Source of the DNA: JBBDMU01 sp040905685
Lineage (GTDB): Bacteria > Bacteroidota > Rhodothermia > Balneolales > Natronogracilivirgulaceae
Assembly (NCBI GenBank): GCA_040905685.1
Contig: JBBDRB010000010.1
Coordinates: 1 to 56,186 of the forward strand
DNA: 56,186 nt
Direction: 5' to 3'
The translations under genes were made by a program, and so were the position numbers. The notes under the pieces were generated by a model. The model saw only the letters and a program-made list of their open reading frames with translations. It searched no databases and had not been told where the DNA came from. Of this stretch, positions 1 to 8,922 are shown piece by piece; position 1 is the stretch's first letter; each line of letters begins with the position of its first letter.

Positions 1-1
1 A

Positions 2-1858
2 TACCCAATATTTTTAGTCATACTTTTTCTGTCCTTAACATCGTGTTCAGAAAATTTTTTACAGCCTGAGCCACTTTCCTTTTTTGCTCCTGAGAATGTG
101 TATACCGATAAAGCCGGTTTTCAGTCTCAATTGGTGACAATGAGAAAAAATCTTACACGGGAACATTCGGGGGGTCGAGGTACTGCCCGGATTCCGGCTC
201 AATGGATATTTGGTGAAACACATCTGGCTTCAGCGTTTTCGAACTGGAATTTTCTGACTCCCAACCCATCTTCCGATCATTACGATGTGGTTAAGGGAAT
301 TGAAGATAAATATAGATTTATTAAAGACGCTAATGTTGTCATTTCCAGAATAGATAATATTGAGTGGGAAAACCCTATGGATAGGGCGGAAATTCTGGCC
401 GAAGCTTTATGGCATCGGGCCTATTGGTATAATCGAATGGTAAACTCCTATGGGGATGTTCCCTGGATTGGGGAAGAAGTAACCAGTGCTCGGGTTGATT
501 TTAATACGCATACCCGGAAAGCCATTCTTGATAAGATTCAATCTGATATGGAGGATTATGTTATAGGCGTACTCCCAGAGGATGTTGTGCCCGGTGCTAT
601 TTCAAATGGTGCGGCCGATCATTTGCTTGCCCGAATTGCAATGTCCAACTATGACTGGGATACTGCTATAGCCGCGGCATCAAGGGTCATTGACGGGGGT
701 AATTATGCTTTAATAACAGAACGATTTGGGGTGGATTTAGACAATACAACCAAAAATCATATCTGGGATCTGCACCGTCCGGGAAATGTAAATGCTGGAA
801 CGAATACGGAGACTATACTGGCTACAGTCGACCGGTATACCGATCCGGACGGAGCAAAAACTTCAGGAAGCTGGGCTGCATATTTTTATAGTCCTTCCTG
901 GCATCACTCTCGTGTCCGCGACAGTGACGGGAATCCATGTACAACCAGAGAGCCTTCAGAATATTCAGCTCAATGGGATACGTTAGGACAGGGTGGCGGA
1001 AGTAATTTGCCTAACGATTTCTTTCAGTATCATATTTGGGAGCAGGACGGATATACTTATCAGGATACTCCCGATCAGAGAAGGCGGGAAGGAAATGGTA
1101 ACTGGTGGGAAGTTGAGAAGATCGTCTGCAACGATGATAGTTCCAATGATTATCTTGAACCGGCTGTAAATGGATCCTGGGTAGATGGATTGATCCATAA
1201 TTCATTATCCTCACCTCCCATATACAAAACATATCATCCTGAAACAGATGGGACTCCTCAGGGAGGAAATGCGGATATGTATATATTCCGATTAGCTGAA
1301 ACCTATTTATTGAGAGCGGAGGCTTATTTTTGGAATAACGAGCCAGGTCTTGCAGCAGACGATATAAATGAAGTGCGGGAACGGGCAGGCGCTGAACCCG
1401 TTGATCCGGGTGACGTAAACATCGATTACATCTTCGACGAGACAATTCGTGAGCTTTTCTTTGAAACACCTCGCCAAAATAATCTGGCCAGAGTCACTTT
1501 TTATTTGGCCGAAGAAGGCATAACAACAGAAGGATACTCATCCTATAGCCCTGACAATCTACACAACAGCAGTTGGGCTCATGACAGGGTAATGAAAAGA
1601 AACGAATGGTATGAACAGTATACAGGAGATTATATAGGTGATGTCACCAAGTTGGGAACAACTATTCCTATAGGTCCTCAGTTTATATATGCTTCTGGGA
1701 ATTATCCTATACGTTTCTCGCATCAATGGCTATGGCCGATCGACAATGATTTCATAGATGCGAATACCCAAGGAACCATTAATCAGAACCTGGGTTATGT
1801 CGGAACAGATACAAATGGTACTCCGCTTGAAACAATTGAGGAGACTATTACCTACTAG
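2..1858 (+). CDS. SusD/RagB-family nutrient-binding outer-membrane lipoprotein (5' end outside window)
   Basis: The frame is open from base 2, so the gene begins before the window. The visible start contains a hydrophobic stretch ending in a T-S-C lipobox, with the lipidated Cys at bases 44-46, so the GTG at 98 is internal and not the start. The helical hallmark of the family, HRAYWYNRMVNSYGDVPW, lies about 140 codons into the frame, and the RLAETYLLRAEAYF and INEVRERAG segments typical of the C-terminal part follow. SusD proteins sit on the cell surface, close the SusC TonB-linked pore and bind oligosaccharides. The SusC partner should lie just upstream, outside the window. The gene ends before a strong hairpin terminator. 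The family call is firm; the substrate cannot be read from the sequence. Confidence 0.93.
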   Translation, partial: YPIFLVILFLSLTSCSENFLQPEPLSFFAPENVYTDKAGFQSQLVTMRKNLTREHSGGRGTARIPAQWIFGETHLASAFSNWNFLTPNPSSDHYDVVKGIEDKYRFIKDANVVISRIDNIEWENPMDRAEILAEALWHRAYWYNRMVNSYGDVPWIGEEVTSARVDFNTHTRKAILDKIQSDMEDYVIGVLPEDVVPGAISNGAADHLLARIAMSNYDWDTAIAAASRVIDGGNYALITERFGVDLDNTTKNHIWDLHRPGNVNAGTNTETILATVDRYTDPDGAKTSGSWAAYFYSPSWHHSRVRDSDGNPCTTREPSEYSAQWDTLGQGGGSNLPNDFFQYHIWEQDGYTYQDTPDQRRREGNGNWWEVEKIVCNDDSSNDYLEPAVNGSWVDGLIHNSLSSPPIYKTYHPETDGTPQGGNADMYIFRLAETYLLRAEAYFWNNEPGLAADDINEVRERAGAEPVDPGDVNIDYIFDETIRELFFETPRQNNLARVTFYLAEEGITTEGYSSYSPDNLHNSSWAHDRVMKRNEWYEQYTGDYIGDVTKLGTTIPIGPQFIYASGNYPIRFSHQWLWPIDNDFIDANTQGTINQNLGYVGTDTNGTPLETIEETITY

Positions 1859-1875
1859 AAACGGAATGCATTAAA

Positions 1876-1911
1876 TTAACAGCCTGGTTACCAGGCTGTT
1901 AATTATTTTTT
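1876..1911 (+). terminator. Rho-independent terminator after the SusD gene
   Basis: The arms TTAACAGCCTGG (1876-1887) and CCAGGCTGTTAA (1891-1902) are perfectly complementary over 12 bp with a 3-base loop, and are followed by a T-rich tail ending at 1911. It lies between the SusD stop at 1858 and the next start at 1944, so it separates the SusD transcript from the aminotransferase operon. Confidence 0.85.
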
Positions 1912-1943
1912 CAGGCATCTCCGGTAATAAGTTTGAGCAAACC

Positions 1944-3320
1944 ATGAAGAAAGATTTCTCAAGACGTGAATTTATAAAACGGAATTCAATAGCCGGGGCC
2001 GGGGTTCTTGCCATGGGCGCCACTCCGTCTTTGTTTGCCGGCCATATCCAGGATATTAAAACCCCGGCTATTTTGGGAGGTCAGGCCGTTCGAAGCGAGG
2101 GCTGGCCGGGCTGGCCGGTTTGGAATGCCGGCACCGATGAGAAACGTATACTTGAGGTTCTTCGCAGCGGGAACTGGTCCCGTTCCCGTACTGTATCCGA
2201 ATTTGAAGAGAAATGGGCCAATACCATAGGCGCTAAACGCTGTTTGACAACAGTAAACGGCACCAATGCATTAATTTGCGCTATTGCCAACCTGGATATC
2301 GGTGGGGGCGACGAAGTGATCGTGTCCCCGTATACCTGGATATCTACGGTTCAGGCTATATTGCAAAACGGGGCCATGCCTGTTTTTGCAGATATTGATC
2401 CGGAAACCTTCCAGATTGATCCGGTTAAAATAGAACAAAAAATCACCTCCCGCACCAGAGCCATCCTTCCGGTCCATATTTTGGGCTTACCGGCTGATAT
2501 GGTCCGGATCATGGAAATTGCAAATAAACATGACCTGGTGGTAGTAGAGGATGCCTGCCAGGCCTGGATGGCAGAGATCAATCATAAGAAAGTGGGTACC
2601 TTCGGCAATGCGGGCTGCTTCAGTTTCCAGAACTCCAAGAATATCCCCATGGGAGAAGGGGGTGCTATAGTCAGTGATGACGAGGGGTTCATGGATAGTT
2701 GCTATTCCTATCATAGAATGGGAACCGAATATGGTTCGGTCACGGATGATTCAGATTCCGGCAGATGGATCCGGACCGGGACCAAAATGCAGTTAACCGA
2801 ATATCAGGCCGCCATCGGCCTGGCCCAGTTGGAGCGCCTCGAGGAGCAGACCCGGACGCGGAGCGATAATGCCGAATACCTGAAGTCACAGATTAAGGAT
2901 ATTCCGGGCATTACACCCTATAAGCTGTACGATAATGTCACCCGGGCCGCATTTCATCTGTTCCCGTTTCGCTATCATAAAGAGCAGTTCGATGGTCTTT
3001 CCCGATCCGGTTTTTTAAGGGCTATGCGCGCGGAGGGGGTTTCCGGTTCAGGCGGGTATACCCTGCTGCACACTCAGCCTTTCATCCGGCATGCTTTTAA
3101 CTCAAAAAATTTTCAGTTGATGTATCCAAAACATCTGCTGGATATCGACCAATACTTAGAACGGAATCAATGTCCGGAGACAGAACGGATATGCAACGAA
3201 GAGGCCGTATGGTTTTCACAAAGCATGCTGCTTGGCAACAGGGCGGATATGGACGATATTGCCGGGGCCATTGGTAAAATTCAGAAGAATGCCGGAAAAA
3301 TTAAAGATCATTTAAGTTAA
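1944..3320 (+). CDS. Tat-exported DegT/DnrJ/EryC1/StrS-family PLP aminotransferase, copy 1
   Basis: This 458-residue protein begins with a twin-arginine signal (SRREFIK, residues 6-12) followed by a hydrophobic segment and an A-G cleavage region near 32-33. The rest is a DegT-fold PLP enzyme: GTNAL (106-110) for phosphate binding, VEDACQA with Asp203 for the pyridine nitrogen, and SFQNSK with Lys232 as the Schiff-base lysine before GEGGAIVSDD. All key residues are present, so it should be catalytic. The family usually transaminates keto-sugars or keto-cyclitols in the cytoplasm; Tat export would deliver a folded, cofactor-loaded enzyme to the periplasm. It leads a four-gene operon (24 bases to the next gene) that ends with a close paralog. 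The substrate is unknown. Confidence 0.9.
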   Translation: MKKDFSRREFIKRNSIAGAGVLAMGATPSLFAGHIQDIKTPAILGGQAVRSEGWPGWPVWNAGTDEKRILEVLRSGNWSRSRTVSEFEEKWANTIGAKRCLTTVNGTNALICAIANLDIGGGDEVIVSPYTWISTVQAILQNGAMPVFADIDPETFQIDPVKIEQKITSRTRAILPVHILGLPADMVRIMEIANKHDLVVVEDACQAWMAEINHKKVGTFGNAGCFSFQNSKNIPMGEGGAIVSDDEGFMDSCYSYHRMGTEYGSVTDDSDSGRWIRTGTKMQLTEYQAAIGLAQLERLEEQTRTRSDNAEYLKSQIKDIPGITPYKLYDNVTRAAFHLFPFRYHKEQFDGLSRSGFLRAMRAEGVSGSGGYTLLHTQPFIRHAFNSKNFQLMYPKHLLDIDQYLERNQCPETERICNEEAVWFSQSMLLGNRADMDDIAGAIGKIQKNAGKIKDHLS

Positions 3321-3344
3321 CACCACAGGACGCTATATTGGATT

Positions 3345-4280
3345 ATGACAAATAAAATCAATCGCAGAAAGTTTCTTACTAATACTGCCGTTTCAACGGC
3401 TGGTATGATGTTAGGAAGCCATCTTGCGGGCTGTTCCTCCATGGGAGAATCGGGTTCTTCACCGGGTTCTCCCATTTTTAATATAATGGAGGAAGTGATG
3501 AAGTACCGGAAGATCAACTCACACGGCCATATTGATCTGGTTGTTGGCGGTCCGGAAAACCAGATTGATTTTATGGACAGGCTGGGCATAGAGACTTCGG
3601 TTATTTCCAGGCCCATTACATCCACAAATAGTTCTCCTGAATTGTTCCGGACATATAATGACATGGTGCTGCAGGCTGTGAAAGATTACCCCGGACGCTT
3701 TATCGGACAGATGACCCTGGATGCAACCTTTCAGAAAGAAGCGCTTGAAGAAATAGACCGGCGTGTCGATCAGGGTATGGTCGGGCTGAAACTGTACCGG
3801 CAGGTGAAAATCAACGACCCCTTATTCTACCCGATCATTGAAAAATTCATTGATCTCAACATGGTCATACTGATGCATTCGGGACCGGGTATTAACCGGA
3901 TAGGGCCTAAATACGACACCATTAATCCCCCGACCTTATCCATACCGGAAGATTTCGTAGACGCAGCCGCCCGGTATCCGGAGGCCATGTTCCAATTTGC
4001 CCATACCGGTGGAGGGCTGGACTGGGAGTATGCCATTAAAGCGCTCAGGGATTCCCCAAATGTGTATGTCGATGTATCGGGCAGCAACAACGAAGAGAAT
4101 ATGATAAACTTTGCCCTCAAATACCTGGGTGAGGACCGGTTGCTGTTCGGCTGTGACCTGAACTATTACACGGGGGTCGGTCATATGTTTTCGGCGGATT
4201 TGACGGAAGCCCAGAGAAAGAAACTCTTCTTCGGGAACTATAATAATATTCTACGGAAGGGAGGCTATCATGTTGCTTGA
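3345..4280 (+). CDS. Exported amidohydrolase-family (amidohydrolase 2) metal-dependent hydrolase
   Basis: The 311-residue protein starts with INRRKFL (5-11), a hydrophobic stretch and LAGC (27-30), which reads as a Tat-type lipoprotein signal with Cys30 lipidated. The mature part is an amidohydrolase-2 TIM barrel. It has the metal-binding HGH at 60-62, His177 in LMHSG, His219 in FAHTGGG and Asp270 in FGCDLNY, so the divalent-metal site appears intact. Such enzymes hydrolyse or decarboxylate small carbonyl substrates, including lactones. It lies between two paralogous aminotransferases and overlaps the next amidohydrolase gene by 11 bases, which implies translational coupling. The specific reaction is not deducible. 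Confidence 0.85.
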   Translation: MTNKINRRKFLTNTAVSTAGMMLGSHLAGCSSMGESGSSPGSPIFNIMEEVMKYRKINSHGHIDLVVGGPENQIDFMDRLGIETSVISRPITSTNSSPELFRTYNDMVLQAVKDYPGRFIGQMTLDATFQKEALEEIDRRVDQGMVGLKLYRQVKINDPLFYPIIEKFIDLNMVILMHSGPGINRIGPKYDTINPPTLSIPEDFVDAAARYPEAMFQFAHTGGGLDWEYAIKALRDSPNVYVDVSGSNNEENMINFALKYLGEDRLLFGCDLNYYTGVGHMFSADLTEAQRKKLFFGNYNNILRKGGYHVA

Positions 4281-5061
4281 TATGAATGCCTACGTGGGGC
4301 ACTGGCCATTCCGGAAACTAAACCACAATACCTGTGCATCACTGCTGGAAAGAATGAGGCAGTTTGGGGTCGATGTCTCTGTAATCAGCAATATGAATGG
4401 GATTTTTTACCAGAACACCCAATCGGCCAATGAAGAGTTATATGAAGAGTTAAAATCCGACAGGAGCTATGCCAACCATTTTATTCCCTTTGCCGTGATC
4501 AACCCCATCTATGCCGGATGGCGGCATGACCTGGAAGTATGCAGCCATGATATGGGCATGAAAGGGATTCGTTTGTTTCCGAGATACCATAGTTATGAAC
4601 TTACCAACCCTTCCTGCCTGGAGCTTGTGAAGTTAGCCCGGGACCGGGATATGCCCGTGGCACTATCGCTCCGCATGTCAGACAGCAGGCCGAGTTCCTG
4701 GATGGATCTGGCCAGAGGAAGCGAATGGTCACTGAGGGACATCATTCCGCTGATACGGGAAGTGCCCGATGCAAAATACATAATTCTTAACGTAGTAGGC
4801 AATCCCAATTTAAACAATGAGGGAACTGAACTTATCAGAAAAACCGATATGGTCATGGATACGTCCGGCCGGGGTCTCCGGTACCTGGGTGATTTAATTG
4901 AAAAATACGGGAAGGATAAATTTGCCTTTGGCACACATTCGCCCATATTGGATTATGTTACAGGAGGATTGCGCATTGAATCGTTGAGGGCATCAGAGGC
5001 CGGTGAGGAGACCAAAGAGCTTCTAAGGCATGGGAATGCAGAGAGAATTTTAAGCCTATAA
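4270..5061 (+). CDS. Amidohydrolase-like TIM-barrel protein lacking the HxH motif
   Basis: This 263-residue protein starts inside the end of the preceding gene (11-base overlap), with a GGAAGGGAGG ribosome-binding region just upstream of the ATG. It begins DMNAYVGHWPFRKL, where most amidohydrolase-2 proteins carry HxH; here the first position is Asn/Ala-like, leaving only His11. The closing GTHSPILDY (about 220-230) is the counterpart of the usual GxDxP metal-ligand loop. It has no signal peptide, so it is predicted cytoplasmic, unlike its operon neighbours, unless it is exported as a partner. It may be a divergent metal-dependent hydrolase or a subunit of the upstream amidohydrolase. Confidence 0.78.
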   Translation: MLLDMNAYVGHWPFRKLNHNTCASLLERMRQFGVDVSVISNMNGIFYQNTQSANEELYEELKSDRSYANHFIPFAVINPIYAGWRHDLEVCSHDMGMKGIRLFPRYHSYELTNPSCLELVKLARDRDMPVALSLRMSDSRPSSWMDLARGSEWSLRDIIPLIREVPDAKYIILNVVGNPNLNNEGTELIRKTDMVMDTSGRGLRYLGDLIEKYGKDKFAFGTHSPILDYVTGGLRIESLRASEAGEETKELLRHGNAERILSL

Positions 5062-5087
5062 TTTAACAGGGTAACCACACAGATATC

Positions 5088-6458
5088 ATGAAAAAGAACA
5101 CCTATTCAAGACGCGAATTTTTAAAAAAGAACTCGTTAGCCACCGGCGCGGTTTTAACGATGGGATCGGCTCCCTCGGTATTTGCCGGCGTTCGCAACAC
5201 CGATACTCCGGCTATTTTAGGCGGTCAGGCCGTTCGTTCAGCCGGATGGCCGGAATGGCCGGTATGGAATCCGGAAACGGATGAGAAGAGGGTACTGGAA
5301 GTTCTGCGCAGCGGGGTGTGGTCGCGTTCCCGAACGGTCAGTGAGTTCGAAGAAAAATGGGCGGAAACAGTGGGAGCCAAACGCTGCTTAACAACGGTGA
5401 ACGGCACCAACGCGTTGATCTGTTCGCTTGCCAATCTGGACATTGGGTTTGGCGATGAGGTTATCGTCCCTCCCTATACGTTTATTTCTACCGTTCAGGC
5501 AATTTTGCTCAACGGAGCCATGCCGGTATTTGTGGATACCGACCGGGAGACATTCCAAATTGATGCCACCAAAATTGAAGAGAAAATCACTTCCCGTACC
5601 AAAGCGATCCTCCCGGTTCATATTTTCGGTTTGCCGGCCGATATGACCCGGATCATGGAGATCGCCAACAAGCACGATCTGGTTGTGGTGGAGGATGCCT
5701 GTCAGGCCTGGCTGGCGGAGATCAATCATAAGCAGGTAGGGACCTTTGGCAATGCAGGATGCTTTAGCTTCCAGAATTCCAAGCACCTGGCTATGGGCGA
5801 AGGAGGAGCCATCGTAAGTGATGACGACGCATTTATGGATAGCTGCTATTCCTATCATAACCTGGGCAACCCTTACGGATCAGTCAGGGGGGAGCCGGGA
5901 TCCGGACGAATCAGACTGGCCACCAAGCTTCGGTTAACTGAATATCAGGCGGCCATCGGACTGGCACAGCTCGAGCGGCTGGACGGGGAAGCCGTCAAAC
6001 GTAGCGAAAATGCCGAATATCTTAAGTCACAAATTAAAGATATTCCCGGGATCATGCCCTATAAGTTCAACAATGGGGTAACCCGGGCGGCCTTCCACCT
6101 TTTTCCCTTCCGCTATGACAAAGAGCAGTTCAAGGGCTTGTCCAGGGCAAATTTCCTCAGGGCACTCAGCGCAGAGGGCATCCCTAACGGTCCCGGATAT
6201 ACGACATTGAATGATATGCCTTATCTGGATCATGCCTTTAAGACGAAGAATTTCCAAAAGATGTATCCCCGGGAAATGCTTGATTTCGATAATTATTTAG
6301 AAAGGAATTACTGCCCCGAGAATAACCAGCTATGCAATGAAGAAGCGGTGAGGCTCTCCCAGTGGATGCTGCTTGGAACCAAATCGGATCTGGATGATAT
6401 TGCCAGCGCTATTGCAAAAATTCATCAGCATGCCGAGAGCATAAAAAATAATATATAA
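5088..6458 (+). CDS. Tat-exported DegT/DnrJ/EryC1/StrS-family PLP aminotransferase, copy 2
   Basis: The 456-residue protein is a close paralog of the enzyme encoded at 1944-3320 and aligns without gaps over about the first 240 residues. It has the twin-arginine motif SRREFLK (7-13), GTNAL (106-110), VEDACQA with Asp203, and the PLP lysine Lys232 in SFQNSK. It differs after the active-site lysine (NLGNPYGSVRGEPGSGR here against RMGTEYGSVTDDSDSGR in copy 1) and in the C-terminal NDMPYLDHAF region. These could line the substrate pocket or dimer interface. It begins 26 bases after the second amidohydrolase and closes the operon. The pair may form a heteromer or have diverged in substrate. Confidence 0.9.
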   Translation: MKKNTYSRREFLKKNSLATGAVLTMGSAPSVFAGVRNTDTPAILGGQAVRSAGWPEWPVWNPETDEKRVLEVLRSGVWSRSRTVSEFEEKWAETVGAKRCLTTVNGTNALICSLANLDIGFGDEVIVPPYTFISTVQAILLNGAMPVFVDTDRETFQIDATKIEEKITSRTKAILPVHIFGLPADMTRIMEIANKHDLVVVEDACQAWLAEINHKQVGTFGNAGCFSFQNSKHLAMGEGGAIVSDDDAFMDSCYSYHNLGNPYGSVRGEPGSGRIRLATKLRLTEYQAAIGLAQLERLDGEAVKRSENAEYLKSQIKDIPGIMPYKFNNGVTRAAFHLFPFRYDKEQFKGLSRANFLRALSAEGIPNGPGYTTLNDMPYLDHAFKTKNFQKMYPREMLDFDNYLERNYCPENNQLCNEEAVRLSQWMLLGTKSDLDDIASAIAKIHQHAESIKNNI

Positions 6459-6583
6459 GTGCTTATCTGAGCTGGCCAATTCAAGCCATCGATTGATCCG
6501 GTATGGACATTTCTTATATTAATACCCGGTGCAGCCTGCTGTAACGGGCTGCACGATCTCTTTACCAATTAATCCAGATAATA

Positions 6584-8896
6584 ATGCCTAGATTTGCTAA
6601 ATGTCTTATCCTGATGATGGGCCTCTGTCTTTTGAATACGGCATGGGTTCATGCCCAGACCGATGAACAGATCAGGCGGGCATACCTTGAACAGCTGCTG
6701 CCTTCTCTGTTGCCGGATCATCAAAAAGCCTCTGATGCTTTACCGCCCACTCCTGTCGATTCCTCCTGGACGGCCTGGCATGAACGGACGGGAGAATTGC
6801 CGCCGGATTTTAGCAAAATGCCTTCTTTGCCATTTTTGCCAGATCCATTGGTTATTGATGAGGGTGGGAGGAATATACCTGTAAAAACCATGCAGCAATG
6901 GGCGGAGAAGCGTCAATGGATGACCAGGCAGGCCCAGCACTGGATAACCGGAACGGTGCCTCCTCAGCCTGTCAGTATGGAAGCGGAACTACTGGAAGAA
7001 CGTCGCATTGGTGAGCTAACCGAGCGGGATCTGGTACTTCGGTTTGGGCCCGGTCATCAGGCCCAGCTTCATATCACCTTATTAATTCCCCCCGGGGAAG
7101 GACCTTTTCCCGTGTTTATATGCCCGTGGAAAGAGAACCGGGATGACTGGGTACAGGCGGCCGTTAGAAGAGGATATATGGGTGTCCGGTTCACGGCTAC
7201 GGATCCCAAGTACGGGTATCCGGATGACAGTGAGGCTTATGAGGAGATCTGGTGGCCCGAATATGATTTCTCCGCTATTATGCGCTGGGGCTGGGCGGCT
7301 TCCAGAACCATCGATTATCTTTATTCCATGCCGTCCGTAAATACGGATCAAATTGCATTGACCGGGCTGTCCAGAAATGGAAAAATGGCCTTATGGGCTG
7401 CGGCCTATGATGACCGGATCAAGGCCGTAATCCCGATCAGTGGCGGGACCGGCGGAGAACATCCCTTCCGGTATACATCCGATAAGTATAATAACGAAAC
7501 GACGGCCCTGCTCACCCGGGTACGGCCCCACTGGCTGCATCCCCGCCTTCGCTTTTTTACAGGCCGGGAACATAAGCTGCCGGTGGACCAGAATTCGCTT
7601 ATGGCATTGGTAGCCCCCAGGGGATTGATGTTAACTTCATCCATAACCGAATCGGCCGGGGATCACTGGGGCATCGAACAGGCCTATCGGTCGGCAAAAA
7701 CCGCTTATGATTTTCTGGGTGCAGGAAATAAGATCGCCATTGATCTGCGCGATGGACTGCATTCCCCGTCAGCCCGTGACATGGAGCGTTTCCTGGATTT
7801 CTTTGACTATGTATTTGAAAGAGGAACCCTTGAACCGGAAAATAAACTGTATTTCGACTATACCTTTTCAAAGTGGCTGGGCATGTCCGGTGAGGATATA
7901 GATCCGCTAACTTTCGCCAGTAAAAGTATTGAAGACGTGCTGGAAGATGCCGGAGGGAACCGGATCGGCAACGTCGGTTCATGGGAAGAAAAGAAATCGG
8001 ACATACGTGTCCGTCTCGGTTGGGGATTGGGAGAAGAGCCGCCCTCATTGGCTCCGGGTCCACAGCCTGATTACAAGAGAGCGGTTGTAGGCGGACCGAG
8101 GATCAACCGGTCTGTTGGCAGCCGGTCCATCTCGTTTGGGACCTTGTATTTCCCTGTTGATTCGGATGGCCGGCCGGTAAGCGATAATTTGCCGGTGGTC
8201 GTCTATCTACATGAATATACGTATTCCAAAGGGTATGAACGTCTGGGAGATATGGTTAATCGGTTTACCGATGCAGGATTTGCCGTCTATATGTTTGACC
8301 AGATCGGCTTTGGGACACGAATAGAGGAGGGGGAGCTTTTCTACCAGCGTTTTCCAAACTGGTCAAAAATGGGACGCATGGTAGCCGACGTCCGGTGGGC
8401 TGTGGATGAACTGGAATCCATTGATTTTCTGGATAATGAGAAAATGCTGGTAGGTGGATTTGCCCTGGGCGGAAAAGTGGGACTCTATAGCGCTGCGCTG
8501 GATGACCGGATTGCCGGAGTGTTCACGGTAGGAGGATTCTCACCGATGCGATTAAATGCCAATGGTAAAACGGCTGAAGGAGTTTACGGTTACTCACATT
8601 TGCACGGACTCCTCCCGCGACTGGGTTTCTTCCTGGACAATGAAGACAGGATCCCCTATGATTATCATGAGATCCTTGCCTCCGTGGCGCCGAATCCTCT
8701 TCTGGTGGTGGCTCCTACCTGGGATCAATACGCATCCTTTGACGATGTGGACCGAACGGTGAATGAGGCCGGTAAAGTCTTCAGATTATACGGCGCCGAG
8801 GGAAACCTGAAGTTCGAAACACCGGAAGATTATAACAGGATTTCACCCGACACCAAAGAGATGATCATCAAATGGGCCGTTGAAAACTTTCAATAA
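6584..8896 (+). CDS. Secreted CE15-like esterase fused to a degenerate alpha/beta-hydrolase domain
   Basis: This 770-residue protein has a signal peptide ending around AWVHAQ (residue 25). The first hydrolase domain (about 80-425) carries the nucleophile elbow GLSRNGK with Ser263 and the His393 of DGLHSP. These match the glucuronoyl-esterase (CE15) style motif, so it should cleave uronate or acetyl-type esters on glycans. A second alpha/beta-hydrolase domain (about 500-770) has the elbow GFALGG, where the catalytic serine is Ala627, and its C-terminus (NLKFETPEDYNR) shows no histidine at the usual place. That domain is therefore probably non-catalytic. The protein stands 125 bases after the aminotransferase operon and is convergent with the next gene. 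Confidence 0.82.
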   Translation: MPRFAKCLILMMGLCLLNTAWVHAQTDEQIRRAYLEQLLPSLLPDHQKASDALPPTPVDSSWTAWHERTGELPPDFSKMPSLPFLPDPLVIDEGGRNIPVKTMQQWAEKRQWMTRQAQHWITGTVPPQPVSMEAELLEERRIGELTERDLVLRFGPGHQAQLHITLLIPPGEGPFPVFICPWKENRDDWVQAAVRRGYMGVRFTATDPKYGYPDDSEAYEEIWWPEYDFSAIMRWGWAASRTIDYLYSMPSVNTDQIALTGLSRNGKMALWAAAYDDRIKAVIPISGGTGGEHPFRYTSDKYNNETTALLTRVRPHWLHPRLRFFTGREHKLPVDQNSLMALVAPRGLMLTSSITESAGDHWGIEQAYRSAKTAYDFLGAGNKIAIDLRDGLHSPSARDMERFLDFFDYVFERGTLEPENKLYFDYTFSKWLGMSGEDIDPLTFASKSIEDVLEDAGGNRIGNVGSWEEKKSDIRVRLGWGLGEEPPSLAPGPQPDYKRAVVGGPRINRSVGSRSISFGTLYFPVDSDGRPVSDNLPVVVYLHEYTYSKGYERLGDMVNRFTDAGFAVYMFDQIGFGTRIEEGELFYQRFPNWSKMGRMVADVRWAVDELESIDFLDNEKMLVGGFALGGKVGLYSAALDDRIAGVFTVGGFSPMRLNANGKTAEGVYGYSHLHGLLPRLGFFLDNEDRIPYDYHEILASVAPNPLLVVAPTWDQYASFDDVDRTVNEAGKVFRLYGAEGNLKFETPEDYNRISPDTKEMIIKWAVENFQ

Positions 8897-8922
8897 CCTT
8901 TTTTTCTAAGTCGAAAGAGGGC

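Noticed and set aside
98..100. GTG at 98 as the start of the first SusD gene
   Set aside because: The frame is open to base 2 and contains a lipoprotein signal upstream of it.
5062..5087. A fourth copy of the 28-bp motif (TTAACAGGG before the second aminotransferase)
   Set aside because: Only the ACAGGG part matches; the second block is absent at the fixed spacing, and the site is intra-operonic.
5388..5858. Leftward open frame opposite the second aminotransferase
   Set aside because: It mirrors the conserved DegT active-site region and a similar shadow exists opposite the first copy, so it reflects the paralogy only.
6529..6554. Hairpin GTGCAGCC/GGCTGCAC after the aminotransferase operon as a terminator
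   Set aside because: The arms pair over only 8 bp with a long loop and no T tract follows; it may pause transcription, but I cannot support a terminator call.
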